Positions 45,546-57,214 of a DNA stretch of 64,000 nucleotides are shown here, in pieces. Every line of letters starts with the position of its first letter. Position 1 is the stretch's first letter. The DNA is from Serinus canaria (taxonomy: Eukaryota > Chordata > Aves > Passeriformes > Fringillidae): positions 2,728,001 to 2,792,000 of the forward strand of contig NC_066333.1 in assembly GCF_022539315.1 (NCBI RefSeq), written 5' to 3'. The notes below the pieces were generated by a model. It saw nothing but the letters and a program-made list of their open reading frames with translations, was not told the origin of the DNA and did no database searches. Position numbers and translations under genes: made by a program.

Positions 45546-45869
45546 TGAGCTGTAATTGTTCTGAAGGCACTGCAGCCTCCCATTACCCACTTCCCTGGGA
45601 TGGCAAAAGCTGCTTTCAAGTAGGTCAGGGCTGGGCTGGAAAATCCATTTGGAACCTGTGGAGTTGTTTGGGCTGTGCTGCTCCTGTGGGAGGGTTGGCA
45701 GGGAGCTGGTGGGATGCCCAGGTGATGGCTCCCACCTGCACCCAGCCCTGGGGTGGGTTAACCATGGACTCATGGAATGCTTGGGCTTGGGAGGCCTTTA
45801 TTTATTTCCAACAGCTCCATCTTGGGCAGGTGGGGAGCAGGGAGGAGCTCTGGGCATGAGATGGGGTTT

Positions 45870-46477
45870 TGTCAGAATTCAGGCCATCCCTCTGGCTGTC
45901 CTGGATTGCCAGGACCCCTGCCAGGGGGCTCAGAGACCCTGGCACAGAGCCCAGGACACCTGTGACTTTGATTATGACCCATGGAAAAAATTACCAACCT
46001 TGTATGAGGATCTGCAAAGCACAAAAGTCTAAGTGGAATAATGGTTAGTTTGTCACAAGGTGAAAAAATAGATTTTTGGGTTTTTAGAATGGGAGTTCAG
46101 GGGGCAAGGTGGAGGAATCTGGGCATGCCCAGCCTTTCTCCTTCTTCTTCTTCACCTCCATCTTCTGCTGTGATGGTGGCACTTTTAGCCTGGTTTAGAG
46201 TAGCAGCTCACTGTCTAACACAGGTGATGGGGATTGGGAAGTTATGGTAAATAATGTACAGGTAGTTTTTAGTATAAAAAGATAACACTGCTCTGGGGGC
46301 AGGCAGAGTGCCTCTGTCTGACCTGCTGGATGGACCTTGGCAGGCCAGAGAAAGAATTTTATAGATAAGGAACAATAAACAACCTTGAGAATGAGAACTG
46401 AAAGTTCAGACTCCTTTTCTGACAGCCAGGCTGGGAAAAGAGACTTTCTAACTCATCTGGGGTCACTGTGAGCAGCA
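45870..46477 (+). mobile_element. LTR-like dispersed repeat, family G, copy 1 (solo)
   Basis: It begins TGTCAGAATTC, contains 'tttgtcacaaggtgaaaaaa', 'tccatcttctgctgtgatgg', a TATA-like 'agtataaaaagataacac' and a signal in 'aaggaacaataaacaacctt'. It ends near 'gtgagcagca'. A copy in opposite orientation lies at 60685-61287 with nearly the same length. Family membership is clear; target duplications are not. Confidence 0.82.
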
Positions 46478-46663
46478 GGAATCCTGAGAGGGATTGGGAT
46501 GGATGCCCACTCTTCATGGGCAGTAAAGCCAGAGGGGGGGTGTGCCACAGCTTGCCTTTGGCTCCAGCTGGGGAGCAGGACTGGAGCTTGGGAGCTCCTG
46601 CTGGGAGCAGCTGCCAGGGCACAGCTGGAGCCCCATGGCTGGGAGAGTTAAAAACATGAGAGA

Positions 46664-46993
46664 TGTGGCACGGGCCAGGGTGGCATGTGACACTGTGGCA
46701 TGTGCCAGGGTGGCATGTCCCAGGGTGTCATGTCCTAGGGTGTCATGCCCCAGGGTGGCACATCCCAGTGTGGCATGTGCCAGGATGGCATGTCCCACTG
46801 TGTATGTCCCACTGTGGCATGTCCCACTGTGGCATGTCCCAGTGTGGCATGTCCCAGAGTGTCATGTGCCAGTGTGACATGTGATACTGTGGCATGTCCC
46901 AGGGTGGCATGTCCCACTGTGGCATGTCCCATTGTGGCATGTCCCAGGGTGGCATGTCCCACTGTGGCATGTCTCAGTGTGGCATGTCCCAGG
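46664..46993. repeat. Minisatellite, 15-bp unit, about 22 copies
   Basis: Units are 'gtggcatgtcccagg', 'gtggcatgtcccact' and close variants (gtgtcatg..., ...tgtgccagg). A 15-bp unit is five codons, so ORFs remain open on both strands. The array is followed within a few bases by a CR1 tail. Confidence 0.96.
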
Positions 46994-47073
46994 GTGGCTT
47001 TGTGGGCACGGTGGTACTCAGTGGATTTGATGACCTTGGAGGTCTTCTCCAGCCTTAAAGATTCCATGATTTG
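46994..47073 (+). mobile_element. CR1 LINE very short 3' tail next to a minisatellite
   Basis: 'ggtactcagtggatttgatg', 'accttggaggtcttctccag' and 'ccttaaagattccatgattt' are the last ~70 bp of a sense CR1. Confidence 0.85.
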
Positions 47074-49106
47074 GGCACCTCTGAGGCTGCTGCCAGCTCA
47101 GCCCAGCATCTGGCCACAGCTGGGCTCCAGCCCAAGCCCAGCTCCTCAGGCAGCCACAGTCACAGCACGGCCACAAGCACCACAGGACAAAAAGGTTTCA
47201 GCCCAGCCCACAGCAGATGAGGGTGGTGAGGAGCCCTCTGCACTCCTTGTTGAAGCCCTGGCTCTGTTGTGTTCTGTTTGCACTCTGAAATAAGTGACCC
47301 ACAAGAAGAGCTGAGCTTTTATTAGCAGCCCAGGCTTCCTCCCAACAGCACAAAATCTGCCTTTGCTCATGCTCAGGAGTTACCAGGGCAGGAAGGAGCT
47401 CCAGGATGACACCTTTGGGTCCTTCTAGCCCCAGCCACCCCTGTGGCTCCCAGGCTGGAGTGTCCAGGGCAGCAGAGTGTGGCTCTGCCCCACCCCAAAG
47501 CTCCAGTGAGGAGCCATCACATGCCAACCTCACCAGCCTCCTTTGAGCCTCTTCAGGGCAGAAAAAGCTCCTAATTAACAATCTCCCATCTCATGAAGGA
47601 TTAGGGCTCCAAAGGCAGGCTGGAGGTGTGGTTGCTGCTGGACCCAGGAGTTTGAAAGGTTTCAGCACCACTGGAAACAGCACAGTGTGAATACAGTCAG
47701 TGTTGCAACTTCTGCCCTGAATTCCTGCCAGCCAGGTATCCAACATTCTGTCTCAGGACAACAGAGGTGGCCAGAAAAGGTCTTGCTTCATTAAGAAATT
47801 AGTGCCCCCCTTCTTCAGGTTACTTTCTTTCTTCTCAGTGTAGGACATGACAAATCCTGTCCTGAAGACTCATGTTGCACTTTCAGAAGGAAAATGTGTC
47901 AGAGTAAGCATGAAAACTTATGGCCTTGCCTTTGAGAAAGAGAAGTTTTCAAGCAATTATTTGACCTAGAAAGGTTTTCTAGGTCATCTTGACTTGGCAT
48001 GTATATGTCTGACCCACTAAATCTCCCACAATAAAATTACAGAGTTCGTTCCAGCCTGTCGGTGTCAAATCATTCATAAATTCAGATGCACTGCTTACCC
48101 AAGTGCTATTCATATATTCACAGGGAAGGTCTTGCCAGGCTCCTTCTGGGGGGAAGGATTTGCCCTGTTCAACGTTAGCTCACGCTGACAAAGGGAAAAT
48201 GCAAAAGCTGCCCTGACAAGCTGAGCTCCCATCTCCCTCCCACAGCCCTCACCCTCGGATCATGGAGGATTTCTGGCTGTGCCACCTTTCCAGGGTTGGT
48301 GACACTCCCCAAAGTGCCTGCTGCGGATTTGCCATGGGGAGGGGACACCAAGGCCTGGCTGCTGTCACCTGGCTGGGCGCAGGCACTAATCAGCACAGCC
48401 ACCCTAACGAGGAACAATTAACCCCTGCTGAAATCCTTGTGCTCCAACGCTCTGTGCCTGCCTGAGAAAGCACAGAGGTGACACTGGAGCTGCCACCAGG
48501 ATGGCCCTGAGGAGCCCAGCATGGGCTGTACAAGAAAAGAAGCTCATGTTCAGCCTGCCAGGACACACAGAGAGGAGCTGTGCTCAGTGGTGCTGGCTGC
48601 CAGTCACAATTACCAACACCAAAGGGTTTTCTTAAATCCACTTTCTAAAATCCACTCTAATATTTATTAATTCTTACAAATAATCCAAGCAACGCCTGTT
48701 AAAGGAACAATTGTGAGGAGTATTATGGGATATTGCTGCCCACCCAGTCCATGGCTGTGTGGGCTGGGTTGTCAGAGCAGTCACCTGCATGGCCTTCGTC
48801 CCCTCTCCAGAGGAGAAAACATCACCTGAGGAGCCACGGGGACTCCAGGGCTGGGTCCTTGCCAGGAGCCTTCCCCACCATGGGGCACTTCCCACCAGCA
48901 CACGTGAGGGATGCTCTGTATGGACTTGCTGGGGCTGGTTTTCATCCATGTAGGCAAAGGTTTATCCTTGGGTTGGATCCTGGCCCCGAGCACACCTGCA
49001 GATAACAGCTCCAAACAGGGGCTGCAGGCCTGAGGAGATGGGTGCCCAGCCCCACTGCCCACCTCCCAGGGGGTCCACCCTGTTTGTGCCAGTGGGGTGA
49101 GCAACA
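47074..49106. other. Unique intron sequence
   Basis: The 47930-48130 part is AT-richer and contains a doublet 'gacctagaaaggttttctag' that folds on itself. No gene, RNA or repeat family is recognised. Confidence 0.4.
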
Positions 49107-50013
49107 GGGACTGCCCCATAACTGCTGTGCCCATGGCACTGCCCCTGTCCCATAACTGCTGTGCCCATGGCACTGCCCCTGTCCCATAACTGCTGTGCCC
49201 ATGGCACTGTCCCTGTCCCATAACTGCTGTGGCCATGGACTGTCACTGTCCCTGTCCCATAACTGCTGTGTCCATGGCCCTGTCCCATAACTGCTGTGTC
49301 CATGCCCACTGTCCCATAACTGCTGTGTCCATGGCACTGCCCCTGTCCCATAACTGCTGTGCCCATGGCACTGCCCACTGTCCCATAACTGCTGTGCCCA
49401 TGGCACTGCCCCTGTCCCATAACTGCTGTGTCCATGGCACTGCCCCCTGTCCCATAACTGCTGTGCCCATGGCACTGCCCCTGTCCCATAACTGCTGTGC
49501 CCATGGCACTGCCCCTGTCCCATAACTGCTGTGCCCATGGCACTGCCCCCTGTCCCATAACTGCTGTGGCCATGGCACTGCCCACTGTCCCATAACTGCT
49601 GTGTCCATGGCACTGCCCACTGCCCCATAACTGCTGTGTCCATGGCACTGCCCCTGCCCCATAACTGCTGTGGCCATGGACTGTCCCTGTCCCATAACTG
49701 CTGTGTCCATGGCACTGTCCCTGTCCCATAACTGCTGTGTCCATGGCACTGCCCACTGCCCCATAACTGCTGTGCCCATGGCACTGCCCCATAACTGCTG
49801 TGGCCATGGCACTGTCCCTGTCCCATAACTGCTGTGCCCATGGCACTGCCCCCTGTCCCATAACTGCTGTGTCCATGGCACTGTCCCATAACTGCTGTGG
49901 CCATGGACTGTCCCTGTCCCATAACTGCTGTGGCCATGGCACTGCCCCTGTCCCATAACTGCTGTGTCCATGCCCCACTGTCCCATAATTGCTGTGCCCA
50001 TGGCACTGCCCCA
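49107..50013. repeat. Minisatellite, 34-bp unit, about 27 copies (0.9 kb)
   Basis: Units centre on 'cataactgctgtg' (49117, 49151, 49185 and so on to 49985) followed by 'cccatggcactgcccctgtc' or variants with 'tccatgg', 'gccatgg' or a shortened spacer. Units of about 25-39 bp are interspersed. All minus-strand frames are open for 260-350 codons; the translations repeat HSSYGTG and PWAQQLW-like text. These are artefacts. Confidence 0.97.
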
Positions 50014-51080
50014 CTTGGTCAGCTTTGACATCTCATGAGATTATTTTGATCCCCATGTTTCCAGAGAAAAGGACTCTCTGCTCAGGTTTTCACCCTGCCC
50101 AAATCAGACACCTGAAAAAATCCCATTTACTAGCTAAGGATTAGTATCCCACACTTTCTCCAAAACCATTTAGTGGGGGAAAGTGATTTCCACCAATACT
50201 CTGCATCCTGATTCAGGAAGTCACACCAAGACTTCAGGCCCTCCAGTGAATATGTTCCATTTTGTATTTCACCTGCACCTCTGTAAAAAAAGCTTTTTCT
50301 TCCCCTTCCAAAATTTTCCTAACTGTCCAGAGAAAGAATTCTCCTAGTTCTGACAGAGAGCAGGAGGAATGATACCAGTGCTGCATTTATGTGGTACAAC
50401 AGCCCCAGACTCTGTTTTGGTTGTACTCCTTTACATCAATGAAGGTTTTCTTTATTCAAATTTGTATTATAGAGATTTGAACATCCTGGAGAGATGAAAA
50501 CACGTAATTTGTTACTGTCTGGGTCTAATCTTTGTTTCCCTTGGTGGCCCTGTAACCTGTCCCCTCTGATCCTCTAATGCTCCACGTGCAGCATCTTTTC
50601 CACCTGCTAATTACAGGCTCCATTGTGCCAGATAATTCAGCCCCAGTGAGGCTGCAGGGTGGTTCTGCATCTCCAGCCTGTGTTTTGCTGCAAAACCAGA
50701 GGAAATAATCACCTTCTCCAGTCTGTAAGTGGGATCAGACACTTGTGTGCTCATTGGAAAGGAAAACAACTTTGGTTGCTTTCAGCAAAACATAATGAAT
50801 CTCCCAGAGAGCAGGAAGCTCATAGTTTATATTTCTTGGAAAAGAGTGTATTAATATATTAGGTCTAAAAATAGATCTATAAATCTTTGCAAGTCAGAGC
50901 GGAAACAAGCGGCAACGTGGCTGGCTCTGAAGGAGCTGCAAGTGCTGACACAGATGAGCCCCCAGCAAACACTTTCTGTGCAAATCACATTCACCTTTGC
51001 TGCCTGCCAGGGCTGGAGTTTAAACCTGCTGGAGATATTTACTGCAGGCAGCCCAGAGACCATCATTTTGGTACATGATT
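50014..51080. other. Unique intron sequence
   Basis: Nothing is recognised. AT-rich around 50420-50480 and 50830-50890. Confidence 0.4.
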
Positions 51081-51174
51081 TCCATCCATCCATCCATCCA
51101 TCCATCCATCCATCCATCCATCCATCCATCCATCCATCCATCCATCCATCCATCCATCCATCCATCCATCCATC
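51081..51174. repeat. Microsatellite (TCCA)n, 94 bp, about 23 uninterrupted copies
   Basis: A perfect tetranucleotide run of tcca from 51081 to 51174 with no interruption. It gives a (MDGW)n minus-strand ORF and a (HPSI)n plus-strand ORF, both meaningless. Confidence 0.99.
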
Positions 51175-52179
51175 ACCTCCTGGCTCTCAGAGCAGTCTGG
51201 GCCACAGCACCTGACAACCCCCTGACACCTGAGGGCATTTAATTATTCCTGAATTCAGAAATGAGGCTCCTTGTGCCCCTCCTAGGGCGTTTCTGCTCTC
51301 CCACCACTGCTAAGCCCCAGTCCCATCAGCCAGTGAAGAGGATGACAGCAATCACATCCCTCTGCCCTTCTCTGAGGCTTCCCAGCCAGGGTTTGTGATG
51401 ATGTTGGGGGATAGGGATTCACACCACCCACCCTAAATATCCCATTAGGACCAGCATTTTATCACCAGCCTAAACTCCAGCTAATGTCACAGCAAGAGCA
51501 TCTTTAGCTTTGCCTCTCCAAGCACAGCAGTCCCAAAGGAGCCTGTAAAATGTGACAGGCACAAAATCACCAGCAAAAACAGCTGCTCTGAAAAAGAGCT
51601 CAGGGTTGGCAAATGCCACATCTGGCCCTAAGAGAGACTTGGAGAGCAAACTGAAAATAGGGACAACTGTGGTAGGGTCAGGAAGACTGGTGACAACAAA
51701 AGAGAGCCAGAGGAGCTGTAAGAGATCACAATGGTCCCAGAGAGCATCCAGGGGCTCACCCTCAGCCATGAGGGTTTTCAGAGAAACACTGTGTTGATGC
51801 TTTCCAAGGTTTCTTCTCAGAGTTCTCTACAAAGAAAGGGTAAAGCTTTGAACCCACCTCCATTCGAATTTCAGCCCATTTCAATGAAGGTGCATTTTCC
51901 ACTGCCGTGGGTGCTCTCAACTGAAATTTCATTTCAGTACAGCTGCTCTGAGAGGAGATTACTTAAGCCTACGATATTACCAGGCTGATCTCAGCTGTGT
52001 GAAGACTTCCCATACCAAGCTGAGCTTTGGTTTAACCAAACTGGGCTTTAGATGTGGGTGACACTGCACACAGACCTGAGGGTGCTAAGGGCCTTGACAA
52101 AACTAAGCCTGGGACTTGTTTTTGGAGAGGGTAATAATTAACAACACACCAGCAGAAGTATTTAACCAGGTCTCCTGTT
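51175..52179. other. Unique intron sequence
   Basis: No repeat family, RNA gene or coding region is recognised. Confidence 0.4.
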
Positions 52180-52330
52180 GCTCAAAATCTTTATTAATGA
52201 CCTGAAAACTAGGCTGCAGACTGAAACAAAGTTTGCAGATGAAAAGAACATTATTTAGGTTAATTAAAAATGATGAAGTCTTGGGAATTTCTGAGCCACC
52301 TAACCAAGCAGAAGGGAACATCAGAGCAGG
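52180..52330 (+). mobile_element. Ancient CR1 LINE reverse-transcriptase remnant
   Basis: 'ctttattaatgacctgaaaa' followed by 'acaaagtttgcagatgaaaa' translates as FINDL...TKFADE. This corresponds to the CR1 reverse-transcriptase region around the catalytic FADD box, here decayed to FADE. Only about 150 bp is alignable. It is far more diverged than the 3' tails elsewhere. Confidence 0.6.
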
Positions 52331-53654
52331 AGAAACCCTGTGCTGACAAATCCAAAGCAGTCCATGCAGGAGGGAGGGGTGTGAAATCCTTCTAGACTTT
52401 AGCAGGGGGTAAATTCACTGAGCAGCAAGTGGTAAGAACAACATCATGTCAGCTGCCCCACTCAAACCTGCACTGAGAGCATGGCAATATCGAAATGATA
52501 GAGAGCAAAAATAACAGGTCAGAAGAGAACACAGAAAATCCTGTAACGTTGTTACCCAAACTGTCAGCACACACTTGCTCCAGGTGCTGAATTCAGTTCC
52601 ACTCCCCCCTTCTCAGCAGAGAGAGATGAGAAAACAAGGGAAGGAAGACAGGAAACCAAAGCCCTGGGGCGAGAGAGGACATTTGAAACACGGAGGTGTT
52701 TCATGGAGAAAAAAGGAAAAGGCTTTGTTTTCTCAAAAAAAGGGGGTGGCAGAGACCTATGACAAATATGAAATAATTAATTTGGGTAAATCATTCAATG
52801 CAGGGATGCAAGTCCCCAGCATAGGGGCTATTCCTGGGAAAGGGTGGCTTGAGGAGCTGGTGGGGGTCCCAGTGCCCCTAGGAAAAACTGGTCTGATCTT
52901 GCCCTAAATGGGATCATTTAGAAATCATCAGTGTCCCCCCGTGTGAAATCCAGATAACTGTGTTTATCTCCTGCACAGCCATCAATCCCTTCATGGTGCT
53001 CCAGGGGGGAGCAAAGCCTGGGGGTTCACTGGAAGAAGCATCCCCTGTCCTGCACTTCAGCCTCCCATCTCCAGTTTTGTACTGCAGGTGCAGCTCCCAC
53101 TGGGGGCTGGGGCAGAGCCACAAATCACAGTGAAACAAATCAGGGCTCTGTACACTGACAGCAGAATTTCAGCCTAAAAAACTGCTTATACATCTTGAAG
53201 CAGAAGGTAATACTTATAGGAAAGCAAAGAGGGAGAAATTCACCTCTGGCTTTAGATTTCTCTCTATGAGCAGTTTCGCTACGCCAACCTAAACAACCAA
53301 AAAACCCCACAATGTTTTCAAGACAGTTTCATTTTGGAGCACTAAAATCACATTCTGAGCCAAGAGGCGTGAGAAACTCAAAAGCACCATGAAACCATCC
53401 CTGCCTCAGGTCGTTTTGGGGTCTTTGTTTCCGTGGTGGTTTCCTGAGCTTCAAGAATACAAAGCTCTTTGTTCCCACCGAGTGATGGGGCACCTCACAC
53501 TGGGGAGCAAAGCCTAACTAGGAGGGAGAGGACAGGATCCAGGTGCCCAGCAGGGACACATGAAATCCCACCATGAGAATCAGGCTCCTGGTGCCCAGCA
53601 CCATCTGCTTCCCCCATCCCAGGTGTGGGACAGAAGATGGAGCAGTGCAGGGTG
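52331..53654. other. Unique intron sequence
   Basis: No repeat family, RNA gene or coding region is recognised. Confidence 0.4.
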
Positions 53655-53795
53655 ATATCACAGAATCCCAGCATGGGTTGGGTTGGAAGGGACCTTAAAG
53701 CTCTTCTGGCTCCACCCCTGCCATGGGCAGGGATACCTTCCACCACACCAAGCTGCCCCAAGTCCTGTCCAACCTGGCCAATGGTCCTTGGAGAC
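53655..53795 (-). mobile_element. CR1 LINE 3' fragment, left arm of a head-to-head pair
   Basis: 'tatcacagaatcccagcatg', 'ggttgggttggaagggacct' and 'catgggcagggataccttcc' lead to 'gtcctgtccaacctggcca'. The opposite CR1 begins about 180 bp further right. Confidence 0.9.
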
Positions 53796-53977
53796 CAAGG
53801 AGCTGCTGGCCAAGGTGACTGTTCTTGCACCAACAACGCTCACACATCTTCACTCAGCGTGCCAGGGTGAGGAGCAGGGGCTGGGCCATGGCAAAGAGAG
53901 AGAATGCAAGGCAAAAATCCAGGGTTTAACTGGCTTGGCCAGGTTTCCTTGCACTCTTTCCCATGAGGACACTTTGA

Positions 53978-54340
53978 GAGTTCAGCCTGGAGGAGAGAAG
54001 GTTCTGGGGAGAGCTCAGAGCCCCTTCCAGTGCCTAAAGGGGCTCCAGGAGAGCTGGAGAGGGACTGGGAACAGGGATGGAGGGACAGGACACAGGGAAT
54101 GGCTTCCACTGCCAGAGGGCAGGGGTGGATGGGATATTGGGCAGGAATTGTTCCCTGTGAGGGTGGGCAGGCCCTGGCACAGGGTGCCCAGAGCAGCTGT
54201 GGCTGCCCCTGGATCCCTGGCAGTGCCCAAGGCCAGGTTGGATGGGGCTGGGAGCACCCTGGGACAGTGGAAGGTGTCCCTGCCATGGCAGGGGATTAAA
54301 ACAAGACCTTCAAGGTCTCTTCCAACCCAAACCATGCCAG
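53978..54340 (+). mobile_element. CR1 LINE 3' fragment, right arm of a head-to-head pair
   Basis: Sense CR1: 'gttcagcctggaggagagaa', 'tccagtgcctaaaggggctc', 'gacacagggaatggcttcca', 'ggcacagggtgcccagagc' and 'gtctcttccaacccaaacc'. It lacks the very last octamers. Confidence 0.92.
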
Positions 54341-55733
54341 GACTTCCCCAAACAGGGCAGCTCTTCCAGCATCACCCAAACACCTCACACCAAACCAACC
54401 CATCCCAGTGGCACTTCCCAAATGTGATTCCAGTAAAAACAAGGGGCAGGAGGAAAGGAGCAGAACAACTCAGTCCCACAGAGCCCAGGCTGCTGCTTGC
54501 AGGCTGTGCAGGCAAACCCTTCCCTGCACCCTGCAGTTGCAGCAGACTCCTGCCAGCTCCACATTCAACTTTCCATCAAGCAGCAACCTGAGTATTTTTA
54601 ACAGACTCTTCTGTTTGAAGCTTAAATTTGCAAAACCCAACAAAAACAATGGCAACCACAAAAAAAACCCCAAACAAAACAACAAAAACCCAAAAATAAC
54701 AAAGCACCAACACCCCAAGGAAGCACCAGCACCCTGGAGCTCAGAGACTGCTCAGCTCCTCAGCAGGTGAAAGCAAAGCCTATGTTTCCAAAAAAACCCA
54801 AACCAGCCTCCTGTCATTCAACTGGTATTTGAAAGTGAATGAGCTGCCAACCAATCAACTCCCTGTCAGGAATCAAAGAACAGCCAAACCTCAGGGCTGT
54901 GGCCAAGGGTGTATTTGCAAGGCAGGAACAGTGCAGCAGCAGCAGCAGAGCCGTTTGCAGGAGTAAATGAGGTTATTTTGGCAGCAGGGCGGATGTAGCA
55001 GACAAGCCACTTTAACTGAATATGGTAAACAGAGATGGAGTGATTATAGGAAGAATGAACGTAATCGGGTTCCGAGTTGCTCTGAATTGCCTCGACTGAC
55101 CACAATATCTGATAAAACCAATGGAAAAAGTTCTGGTTTCCTCTTGCATGTAATTGATTATCTTGCTGAGATCTACTGGTTTATACACACACACACTCAC
55201 AGCCCTCTGAAATTCAGTTACTTGGTGGTGCTGCCAGAAATAACCCAAAGCAGGAGCAGTTATATGCTATTTATTTTTGTCTGGGGTCACAAACTCCAGA
55301 AGTGAGAAAGGATGCAAAGCCCTCTCCCAAAATAGGCACCTGGGAGGTTTGCCTTGAGGAGCTGAGGTGTAACTGCTCTGATCCTTGCTCAGCCAACTCT
55401 GCTCCCTGCTTGCTTCTGAGACAGGGAGGGGGGAACATGCTGAGTGCCATTAATCAGATCTACCTCAGGGCTCTCTTCTTGACAGAGAAATGCTGTTTTT
55501 TTGATTTATTAAAAAACCTGGACAAATGTCTTTGGAATTTCCCCAGTCCTATGAGTGGGCAAATAAAGATGGTGGAACAGCCCTGTGCCTGGAGAGGGAT
55601 GTGGGACACGGTCAGGGTGAGCTGTGATTTGGGATGCAGAGGGGACAGCAGCAATGGGCCATCCTCTGTCCTGGCTATTAGATTCCTTTCACACAGCTGT
55701 CTCAGGCCAGAGTTTTGTGGCATTCCCATTCTC
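54341..55733. other. Unique intron sequence
   Basis: An A/C-rich low-complexity patch ('aacaaaaacccaaaaataac') spans 54625-54710. The block 54960-55300 is AT-richer. No gene or repeat family is recognised. Confidence 0.4.
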
Positions 55734-56125
55734 TGAAAAATCCCTTCACCTAAGATTCTTTTCTTGGGAAGCTGAGAAGCCTCAGAGAAAAGGAAAACAC
55801 TTTTGATCTCATTTGCTTCTCCTGTGCTGTGCTCACATGTGGAATGTGTTTGGAGATTGTTCACCCACAGGTGATTGTTCCATTGCATTCTGCTGGGAGT
55901 TGTTTTCACTCTTTGGCCACTCAGGGCCAGGCTGTGTCAGGGCTCTGGAGAAAGTCACAACTTTTTTTCATTATTATCTTTTTAGTATTCAATAAGTATC
56001 CTTTCTATATTCTTTAGTGAATTATTGTATTCTTTAATATAACATAGTATCATAAAATATTAATTAGCCTTCTGAGAACATGGAGTCAGATTCATCACTC
56101 TGCTATTGTCGGGACACTCCCTGCA
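55734..56125 (+). mobile_element. LTR-like dispersed repeat, family A, copy 2
   Basis: It begins TGAAAAATCCC, followed by 'gggaagctgagaagcctcag', 'gtttggagattgttcaccca', an AT-rich block 'gaattattgtattctttaat' and 'cttctgagaacatggagtca'. It ends near 'cactccctgca'. Same orientation as the copy at 57837 and opposite to 12501-12856. Confidence 0.8.
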
Positions 56126-57214
56126 AATACAATAGAGTTTTGCAAAGACCAGGTTGGATTTTTGCAGCATCCCACGGCTGCTTCCACCTCCTGCCCCAGA
56201 CAGACTCAGCATCTCTTGCCTTGGCTTCTGCCAGAAGTTATTGAAGAACAAAAACTAAACGAAAACAAGCAAAAGAAAACCCAAGGGGACCTGCAATCTC
56301 TTCTTGCTGTGTTGACAGTGAATCCTGAAGAAAAATGTGCCAAAAAGTCGGGCAGGGGGTGGCTGGGGCTCAGCAGGGCGTCGGGAAGCACGGCGAGCTC
56401 GCCTGCCGACAGCGGGAAGGAGCCAAATATCCACAAACAAGTTTCCTGTCTGAAATTAATTTACTTACTGAAACAGCACTCAGCAAAACCTGTGATTAAT
56501 ATTTTCCTCCCCAGGCTCCTAACATGACAAAACAATAATTAATGAAATATGAAACTGAACCCGAGTTACAGTAAGTGTAAAAATATTATTGTTTCTTTTA
56601 TCTTCCCTTCTCTTTATCCCTCCCAGTGGTGGGAGACACCGAGCCCTGTGCTCTGCTTTCCAGGACAGTGCTCTGCACTGGCAGGAACATGGGGCTGATT
56701 TCATGGCACCTGTCCCTGGTCACCTGGCATCCTGCTCGACAGGAAATCCAACTGGGAGCTCAGGAGGAGGGTGTAGGGACAGGTGTAGGGAAAGCAGCAT
56801 GGTGGGGAGTGATCCCGTTCCTTTTGGTCATCTCCATCCCAGTGGGATAGTGATTAAATGCAGTAAAGCAGCCAGAAGGCAGCTGGAAGATTCAAACCTA
56901 AATGCCAAGGGCTGTGTAATTTTGCCCAATGTTTTCAACACCCACCTTCCTTTAATCTATTCCCAGCTATGGCACAGCACTCCCTGGCCCTGCTCGGGTC
57001 CCACGCTGCCTCCATCCCAAAAGCACTCACAGGCAAAGCAGCCTGTGGTTCTTAAGGGATCCCTCACAGCTGGAATTAACCAGCAGAAGAGGGTTTTAAA
57101 CAACAGCTTTAGCAGCACAAAAATTCCTCTCTAGAAAGCTGAGAGGGGACATGCTGGGAGAGAGTGCCAGCCCCAGGAGAGAGTGGTGGCAAGGTGCCCA
57201 CAGTTACTCCTGCC
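56126..57214. other. Unique intron sequence with a small CpG cluster
   Basis: At 56347-56417 eight CpG dinucleotides fall in about 70 bp, around the perfect 12-bp palindrome GGCGAGCTCGCC (56392-56403). The rest is AT-rich or ordinary. The minus strand is open over the cluster, but I recognise no exon or matching splice sites. Confidence 0.4.

Noticed and set aside
35936..50013. CRISPR-like regular 32-36 bp repeats
   Set aside because: Units are contiguous without unique spacers, no cas genes exist, and the genome is vertebrate.
48942..50031. Three overlapping minus-strand ORFs of 262-354 codons
   Set aside because: Open only because the 34-bp unit lacks stops in those frames.
56206..56440. 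TOX2 first exon at the CpG cluster
   Set aside because: The open minus frame does not encode the expected TOX N-terminus and no donor joins it in phase to 30713; left as a possible regulatory site.
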